DNA of 64,000 bases. Source: Bryopsis sp. KO-2023. Taxonomy: Eukaryota; Chlorophyta; Ulvophyceae; Bryopsidales; Bryopsidaceae. Positions 58,601 to 64,000 of this stretch are shown here, one piece after another. The translations under genes were made by a program, and so were the position numbers. Each line of letters starts with the position of its first letter. Position 1 is the stretch's first letter. The notes under the pieces were generated by a model. It did no database searches. It saw only the letters and a list, made by a program, of their open reading frames with translations, and was not told the DNA's origin. Location: contig BSYQ01000005.1 in the NCBI GenBank assembly GCA_030272585.1, positions 930,001 to 994,000 of the forward strand. The letters run 5' to 3'.

Positions 58601-59211
58601 GTTCTGAAGTTAGATTAAGTATCTCTGAAAGTGCAGTAGAATTTCTGGAAGTACTAGAGTAAAATAGGGTGTTTTCTGAAGTATTATAAGTCTGGAAGTA
58701 AAAGGGATAAGGGTGCTGTCCCTCCCTTAGGAGTTTTTCCACTCAGAGGAGCTGCCCTCTCCTCTGAGTGTCTCCTTGTGTTTAGTTTCTCCTCTGAGTG
58801 TTTTCTTGTGTTTAGTTTCTCCCTTCTCCAGCTCGGTTTTCAGAGTCTCCCTAGGCCATGGTCTCTTAGCGACCACCCTCTGGGGAACTCCACCTTCTGT
58901 CTTAGTCGCAGGAGCAAGTCCCTCTTAGCGGGTGTCTCCTTTAACTTCGACTCGTCTTACTTTCAGGTGCTTGGTCTTAGGCCTTTCGTTATTAGAGGGG
59001 TTCGAGACTGTGACTCTCGGATTGCAATGTTCGTTAGTGCGACTGGTCTTAGCCGACTTCTTGGGTGACGATAGTTTCAGAGCGCGAGTGTTTCTATACC
59101 GAGTTTTCGATGCGACCGTCTAAGTCGGCACAGTCCGACTTGTTTACCTTAGTCGTGAACTGGGGTAATTTCGTCGTAACACTTTTTAGTAGTTGCGCCG
59201 AATGCGTTTTC
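55681..59211 (+). repeat. 3' LTR of the large element, interrupted
   Basis: It is continuous with the 5' copy at 55681-55907 and again at 57938-59211; the nested element lies between. A 13-bp near-identical sequence (GGATCGTCACAGC and GGATCGTCACACC) lies directly on both sides, at 55668-55680 and 59212-59224. Confidence 0.9.
55908..57937 (+). mobile_element. Nested non-autonomous LTR retrotransposon
   Basis: LTRs of 288 bp (55908-56195 and 57650-57937) start TG and end CA. They differ at about 8 positions (roughly 3%). A 5-bp target duplication GCTGG flanks the element (55903-55907, 57938-57942). TGGTTTCGGAGC at 56198-56209 follows the 5' LTR after 2 bp, and a purine tract (GAAGAAAGGGGAA) precedes the 3' LTR. 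The 1.45-kb interior has no recognisable gag or pol. It looks structurally whole but non-coding. Confidence 0.93.
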
Positions 59212-59254
59212 GGATCGTCACACCCTTTGCTGCGGGAATGGAGGGATTGATGCA

Positions 59255-59400
59255 CCGGTTGCGTATCACGGGGTGGAGCGATGGTGTGACCGGTCTTGTC
59301 GCGCGACACATCAGCATCGTGGTGAAAAGACGTTCGGATGTCTGACATGATGTGATGGTCGCGCGAAGCGCGCGAAAAAATCGCTGGCTATCGCTGGGGG
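59255..59400. promoter_or_regulatory. CG-rich module shared with 62090-62315
   Basis: The 15-mer CCGGTTGCGTATCAC (59255-59269) recurs at 62090-62104. In both places a CG-rich stretch with CGCGCGA palindromes and a final ATCGCTGG follows within 100-220 bp. Each lies upstream of a + strand gene candidate, so a shared promoter or initiator module is possible. Confidence 0.35.
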
Positions 59401-59708
59401 CAAGATCCTTACTAGTATCTCACGGAGATTTCGAGCTTAATCACCCCTCCAATTCATTTCCCTGAAAGTATCACTGTCGCTAGCGACTGTGCGCGCTGCG
59501 CGATGTACGGCACCTGCAATTGAAGAAGACGGAAGTTCTTTCCGCTTGTCCTGAAAAAAAGAAGGGGAGAACGCAACCGAAACAGTCCACGATCGTTTTA
59601 CTTGCACGAAATAAAACGAACGTTTTGCTTGTTTTGAATTGTGAGAGCTTCGCAGGCGTTGTCCTCCATGGGCACCTGCTATGGGTATGTGCACACGGAC
59701 GTTTCCAG
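59401..59708. other. Upstream region, start of the next gene not found
   Basis: GC-rich at first, then mixed. The first exon of the following gene is probably here, but no start codon can be chosen with confidence. Confidence 0.35.
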
Positions 59709-60667
59709 GTGTGGTGGGCAAGACATCGACCTGGCGCGTCGCCAAAACTGCCCAGAAGGAGGAATCCCTGGCCAAGCTTGAGAAGGAGCTGAAGAAAGAT
59801 ACGGTGACTGAAGGTTAATTTGCTCAGAACTCTTCAGAACAGAGAATCCCACCTAGTTGGAAGCAAGCAATGAAATTGACCTGCATATCTTTCTTTCCAT
59901 GTTTCTGTGGCAGCCACAGAAATTAAAACCCAGCACCTGAATCCAAAAACTCCATTTGCCTCAGTTTTTATTCCCATCATTCAGGGGTTTCTTTCGATTT
60001 CCCTAATGAGCTTCCATTTAGAGTCAACAGAGGATATCGATCTTCCAACTTTCCTCCTGTCTCGCAAAAGGTGTTTTTCCTGTGATATATGGTGGCTAAA
60101 TTTGCGTGGTGTGTGTCTTGCTGCGCTTCGTTTTTCAGGAGCAGTTCGCTTCCCTGCAGGCAACGGAGGAGGAGGGATGCCCAGTAGAGGGACATCCAGG
60201 TCCAGCTGGAGCAGATCGCCTAGGCAAAGAACGAGGAGCACTGGAAGGACGTGGAGGGCCAGCAGGAGCGGCTGGTCAGTTGGAGGGAGGAGCAGGAGAG
60301 GTACGAAACAATAAGGTCATTGCCTGACTTGTGAAATTACAAAATATACAGTTGATTATCTTTGTGTAGCACCAATAACAAGAAAAAAGGGACACAAGAT
60401 ACCGGACATGGTTAAAAAAACATTATTGTTTTCCGAGAAAGAAGAAAAAAAAACAGATCTGCGAAGGACTTGGGTTTTCTCTCTGCTGTTTTTGTCTCTG
60501 CTGCTCAGAGGGGTTTGACGATATCCGCAGCTCGTTTCGGAGCGGTGAAAAGTGCACTATCGATGTTGGGCCCCATGATGTGGGCCTGGCTGGGGGTGGA
60601 CCTCGCACTCAAATCCATTGGCACCGATCATGCCAGAATTGTTAAAACTGTCTTTGCACTAGCCCAG
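59709..60667 (+). CDS. Putative coiled-coil and hydrophobic-domain protein, fragmentary
   Basis: Two good exon candidates. 59709-59813 encodes VAKTAQKEESLAKLEKELKK, a coiled-coil-like segment ending at a GT donor. 60509-60667 encodes, in phase 0, LTISAARFGAVKSALSMLGP, MMWAWLGVDLALKSIGTDHA and IVKTVFALAQ. The latter resembles the C-terminal region of YaaW/UPF0174-type proteins (a hydrophobic helix followed by conserved polar residues), but this is from memory and weak. Between them 60140-60300 could encode a Glu/Gln-rich helix (NEEHWKDVEGQQERLVSW), but that frame has a stop just upstream. Either a splice site is missed or the gene is damaged. Start and end not determined. Confidence 0.4.
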
Positions 60668-61228
60668 GTCAGACTGATCCATACACAAGGGGTTTCTAAT
60701 CCCAAGCCATCATCAGCGAGATATCCATAAATGCAAGGAGCCAATGAATGAGGGTTTTTTTTTCTAGACATGGGGTGTTCACCAAAAAAAATTCAAGAAA
60801 TTGTGTGCGTCAGGGTTCCATCTTTGGAAGGCATCAGATTGTTTTTGGTGTGTTTTATTTGGTTCTCTGTTTTCCCAACATACTATGATTGAGAATGGCG
60901 AGGGCTCACATCTGATGGATAAGGGATTTAGATACATCTTTAGAATGATTGAAGTTTTTAAAAGAGAGAAAGAAAGCTAGAGATTGATTAGAGAGAGAGA
61001 GGGAGGGGGGGTTGTAGACACCAACTGATTATAGATTGGAGTGTGGGTGGGTTTTGTTGGGTAGTGCAGCGGGTCAAGTTTAGATTTTTCTCTTGCTTTT
61101 TATCAAGGGGTCTTCTTTTCTTTTGTGTTTCAAAATTTGATGCAGTGAGAAGATTGATGTGTAAATGAAGAACTCAGTGGGCCTCTTTAATTGGGAGGGG
61201 AGAGGAGAAGGAAACCATTGGATTCTTT
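60668..61228. other. Spacer without a clear gene
   Basis: Contains purine tracts (60960-61010) and T runs. No coding signal. Confidence 0.45.
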
Positions 61229-61504
61229 TTGCTGTACCTGGTGAGTGAGTGGGGTGGACAATACTGTTTGATTGGCAGATTCAGAGGAGAGTGTTTTGTA
61301 TGGTATGGACCTGTGTTGAAAAACTACATTAATGTGGATGCCTTTGAAGAATGCGCAGACTCCTTTTCTGCAAGTTCATGGTTTGAAGACAATGAGATTC
61401 TGGAGACGATATATAGATATATAGAGTGCAAAGACAATGAAGTGGAAATTTTCTTTGTTTCATTTTATAGATTGGCAAGAAACCCTTTCAGTATTTCTCC
61501 TTGA
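61229..61504 (+). CDS. Unidentified 91-codon open frame
   Basis: Acidic C-terminal half (FEECADSFSASSWFEDNEIL). No known family. The adjacent - strand frame at 61653-61465 is equally protein-like (VIDLVRDAAISVQTQGEIL), so the coding strand, if any, is uncertain. Confidence 0.2.
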   Translation: MLYLVSEWGGQYCLIGRFRGECFVWYGPVLKNYINVDAFEECADSFSASSWFEDNEILETIYRYIECKDNEVEIFFVSFYRLARNPFSISP

Positions 61505-62361
61505 GTTTGAACTGATATGGCTGCATCTCTTACAAGATCAATCACCTGTGTATCTGGGAAACAGCATATAACTTGTCCCCACCCTTCAGCTGAACCGGCA
61601 TTCAATACATTCAACGCGCCGCAGATTTCAGATACCCTCTCTTTAAAGAACAAAAAAACGAGTCGGCTTCTATGATTGGTTCAAGGAATTCAGTCGTCCC
61701 TCAACCCTGAACCGAACCTCTGTGAATGCAAAATGCTGAAATGCAAAAATATTTGCAAGCACCACATGCACGAAGTAGGGAATAAAATAAAATGGAATAA
61801 AATTGAATGGAAAAGCTCCACTCAGGAACTATACTGGTTGCGTAATCCAAGCTGTTCAGTTTAACTGGAATAAAATTGACTGGAAATGCTCCTGGAAATG
61901 CTCCACTCAGGAAAAAGACATCGAAATACACAGGCAAACCAATGAGACCCACTCCATGTTCCTCGAAGACAGGGGGATCATGTCGAGGTCGAGCTCGTGC
62001 TCCCAGGCGTCTTCGAACTCCATATCTCCCTTCCTCTTCTCTCCTTCTTTTCGTCCTGTTCTTCTTCTTGTTCTTTCTTCGTTTCTTTTCCGGTTGCGTA
62101 TCACACTTGTTCCTTGTTCGTCGAGCGCCGCAGCTGTCCTCCCTTCCGCGTTCGCCCTTATCCTTGCAGACGCGCCGGCGCGCGCGAGGGCACACGCGCC
62201 AGGGGGAGTGGGGGGGGCGACTGAGTCATCCTTGGACGGGTGAGTCACCCTCGGACGGCGCGCGCGAGCGTGTCGGACCGGTCGCTCGCGCGACGATCGC
62301 GCGATCGCTGGAGTGTGGATTCCGGTCGTGCTGTTCTGCGTTCGATCCAAAGTGAAGAAAG
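61505..62361. other. Spacer with local duplication and CG-rich promoter-like end
   Basis: A sequence with GGAATAAAATTGA and CTCCACTCAGGA is partly duplicated between 61790 and 61915. From 62090 to 62315 the CG-rich module shared with 59255-59400 appears, ending about 50 bp before a signal-peptide exon. Confidence 0.4.
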
Positions 62362-63265
62362 ATGTTGGGATTTGCAGTCGGATTCCTGTTGCTGTTGAAT
62401 GGTAAGATGGAAAACATGACGGTTTTCATGGCTGAGTCTGCGCTGTTGCTTAGCATGGAGTTTGTTCGAGGTTTCGATTTGCTGTAGGCGTGGCTAACGG
62501 ACGTCGTCTGCTGGAATGCGAACAGACCTCAACGGAGGCAGAATCGCAGGTACAGGGCGCGATTTCCCAAGCCCGAGCTCGGGGATATATTTTCCCTGGC
62601 CCTGTCCTCGATTTAGAAATGCGAGAATGAGGATCTCTTTGGACCGGTGAGCGCCTGGGAGCTGTCTGGATCGGGAGTGATTGCAGTGGCGTTTTGGGAT
62701 GTTCCTGAGCTGTGGTGGGCGCAATTCGATCTTCAGGGTGAGAAGAAGAAACAACACACGATTGAATCTTTGGCTTTCCTAGAAATGAGGAAACGCTGTG
62801 ATTGGTTTATTCCTGGTGGGATTTTGTGGGTTTTGTTCCAACAGGCCAGAACTGAATTTCTGGAGGAGGAATTGAGTGAAAGCGAGTTCTCTTCAAGAAG
62901 CCTTTTTGATAAACCGTGGAGGAAAAGGGAGAGAGGGCAGCCGAGGGTGTCGTCAAATTCTTTGATGATGTGTTGGGTGCTCTTTGTGGCGCCACCGAGC
63001 TTGTGGATAATTGTGTCGCTGGTAGGAATGCTGTGTGGAGTTGAAAGATGCATCGTTCAGCAGTGACAGAAAGTTCTCTATTTCTCCTTCCCTATCTTTA
63101 AGAAACCATAATACATGTCACCTTGAATTAAGTTCCTGATTCTGAACATTGAGGTTGTGGTGTGCGATGCAGATTCGATGGAGAGAAGTTCGTGGGTGTG
63201 TTGGCAGAAAACGTACCAGGCGTGGTGTCCCTTGATACAAGTATCACAACGATTGATGTATCATA
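62362..63265 (+). CDS. Putative small secreted protein, model incomplete
   Basis: The exons 62362-62401 (MLGFAVGFLLLLN), 62488-62549 (GVANGRRLLECEQTSTEAES) and 62617-62737 (NEDLFGPVSAWELSGSGVIA, then FWDVPELWWAQFDLQ) join in phase and give a signal peptide with a Cys-containing mature part. Further downstream, coding-like pieces lie in different frames: EFLEEELSESEFSSRSLFDK (about 62850-62912) and, one frame over, ERAAEGVVKFFDDVLGALCG (about 62930-63015). A last piece, FDGEKFVGVLAENVPGVVSL, ends in a stop at 63265. The frame change near 62912 is either a real disruption or an error. No known family. Confidence 0.4.
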
Positions 63266-63498
63266 ACGACAATCATATGTACTGTAATAAGAATATTATA
63301 TGTATTATCTTTATAGAGAGAATTTATTAAAAATAATTTGTGTATATTGAGACTTCTGATATAATCCTACAAAAGAATATATAGGATAAAAAAAATAGAA
63401 AAAAAACCAAGGCGGCTGGACGTGAAAGAATGAAGAGGAGTGCCTCCAACTTCAGTAGTTCCCTGAACCAGGTGGATCACTTGGGGGTGATCACTTGC
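63266..63498. other. AT-rich spacer
   Basis: No gene recognised. A-rich run at 63388-63410. Confidence 0.4.
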
Positions 63499-63533
63499 AC
63501 CTTGGCCCACCCCAATTGGGGGTGGGCCAAGGT
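63499..63533. repeat. Perfect 15-bp GC-rich hairpin
   Basis: ACCTTGGCCCACCCC (63499-63513) is the exact complement of 63519-63533, with loop AATTG. It is the most stable hairpin seen in the window. It lies just upstream of the final partial gene. Confidence 0.85.
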
Positions 63534-63606
63534 ATGCACTCTCTTTTTTTTTCGTTTTTGCCGTTTTCAAACCGTGAAACCCACTTGTGCTGACCTTTAC
63601 TGTGCA

Positions 63607-63887
63607 GAATGCGTCAGTGTTTCAGTTGTGGTTTGTATGGGGGTGCGATTTTTTTTTTCAAATGTGTTGGATTGAGTATGGAGGCCCCACTGAGCCCGTA
63701 TACTATGCAAAGGAGTAGCATGGGTTATCCGTCTGGTTCCCCAGACATGTCCATCAATCAGTGTTTGTGTGCCGTTTCTGATGTATTAGTTGGGGAGGGG
63801 GACTGTGGCATACTGAGCGAAAAGTTGTGGACGGGCAAGATCAAATTCATTGGGGATCCAGCATTGTTGCCTCCCAATCTCGATAAA
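63607..63887 (+). CDS. Partial unidentified gene at the right edge
   Basis: An exon-like frame after an AG acceptor (TGTGCAG at 63600-63606) and before a GT donor at 63888. It encodes Ser/Met-rich sequence, then DMSINQCLCAVSDVLVGEGD and WTGKIKFIGDPALLPPNLDK. The acceptor phase is uncertain because the front part is T-rich and low in complexity. No family recognised. The gene continues beyond the window. Confidence 0.4.
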
Positions 63888-64000
63888 GTAGGTTGTGTTT
63901 TCTTTTACATGTCTGATTGGTTCAGTTGCTTTTGAAGGGGGGAAAAGAAAAGAGAAACAAGAAACGAGGAAGTGCCTGATCACATCTCGTCAGATTCTTT

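Larger units (their letters stand above)
49096..59222 (+). mobile_element. Large non-autonomous LTR retrotransposon (LARD-like) with a nested element
   Basis: Long direct repeats bound the element: 5' LTR 49096-50591 (1496 bp) and 3' LTR 55681-59211, which is 1496 bp once the nested 2.03-kb element and its 5-bp duplication are removed. I found one mismatch between the two, so the copies look very recent or recently homogenised. Each LTR has a TATAAAAATA box (49595-49604, 58215-58224). The motif TGGTTTCGGAGC (50592-50603) follows the 5' LTR and is a probable primer-binding site. The 5.1-kb interior (50592-55680) is purine-rich on the + strand and holds no frame that I can assign to gag or pol, so it is non-autonomous. 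A purine tract lies at 55663-55670. The outer flanks share CCCTT (49091-49095, 59223-59227), a possible target duplication if the 11 bp after the 3' LTR are counted in. Confidence 0.85.

Noticed and set aside
61465-61653. - strand 62-codon frame with protein-like composition
   Set aside because: No splice or family support, and it competes with an equally plausible + strand frame.
1-64000. CRISPR arrays, rRNA genes, bacterial operons or a recognisable viral gene cluster
   Set aside because: No regularly spaced repeats, rRNA-like blocks or intronless gene runs were seen; gene structure is eukaryotic throughout.

Overview
This window is nuclear DNA of a eukaryote, very probably a photosynthetic microalga. 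Most recognisable genes are multi-exon with GT-AG introns of about 100-700 bp whose exons join in consistent phase. The AMP deaminase and the LPA1/2-phosphoglycerate-kinase-like protein resemble their land-plant relatives most closely, judged from memory of those families. Two plastid-associated families are also present: a RETICULATA/DUF3411 membrane protein and a broken copy of a Ycf45/SPD1-type ATPase. The RETICULATA-like protein starts with a signal-peptide-like segment, which would fit a complex (secondary) plastid, but the lineage cannot be fixed from this window. Introns and spacers are rich in homopolymers, including repeated poly(C)-poly(A) junctions.

Layout, left to right. 0.6-1.8 kb: trypsin-fold protein that has lost catalytic His and Ser (+). 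3.1-5.3 kb: unidentified exons (+) and several inverted repeats. 6.4-13.8 kb: complete 14-exon AMP deaminase (-). 14.6-15.6 kb: tentative small membrane protein (-). 16.0-18.8 kb: LPA1/2-PGK-like P-loop protein (+). 20.4-29.4 kb: 14-exon, about 1556-residue secreted or surface protein with Pmp-like beta-helix repeats and a multi-pass C-terminus (-). 31.1-32.4 kb: secreted protein made of a Cys-x-x-Val-Pro repeat (-). 33.2 kb: small fold-back element. 33.7-35.7 kb: FkbM-type methyltransferase (+). 37.5-41.4 kb: RETICULATA-like protein (-). 42.4-44.5 kb: Ycf45-like pseudogene (+) split by a very young 1.06-kb LTR element. 46.6-49.0 kb: CDK-like gene whose product lacks key kinase residues (-). 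49.1-59.2 kb: large non-autonomous LTR element with a second 2.0-kb LTR element nested in its 3' LTR. 59.7-64 kb: poorly resolved exons (+), including a small secreted-protein gene.

The genes do not form an operon-like unit. AMP deaminase acts in purine nucleotide metabolism and the LPA1-like protein is tied to phosphate/phytate metabolism in plants. The beta-helix protein and its Cys-rich neighbour both enter the secretory pathway and lie 1.7 kb apart on the same strand. The most unusual points are two apparent pseudoenzymes, the Cys-repeat protein, three LTR elements sharing one primer-binding-site motif, and a conflict between the LTR divergences of the nested and host elements. Exon models come from reading splice sites by eye; no alignment or transcript data were available.
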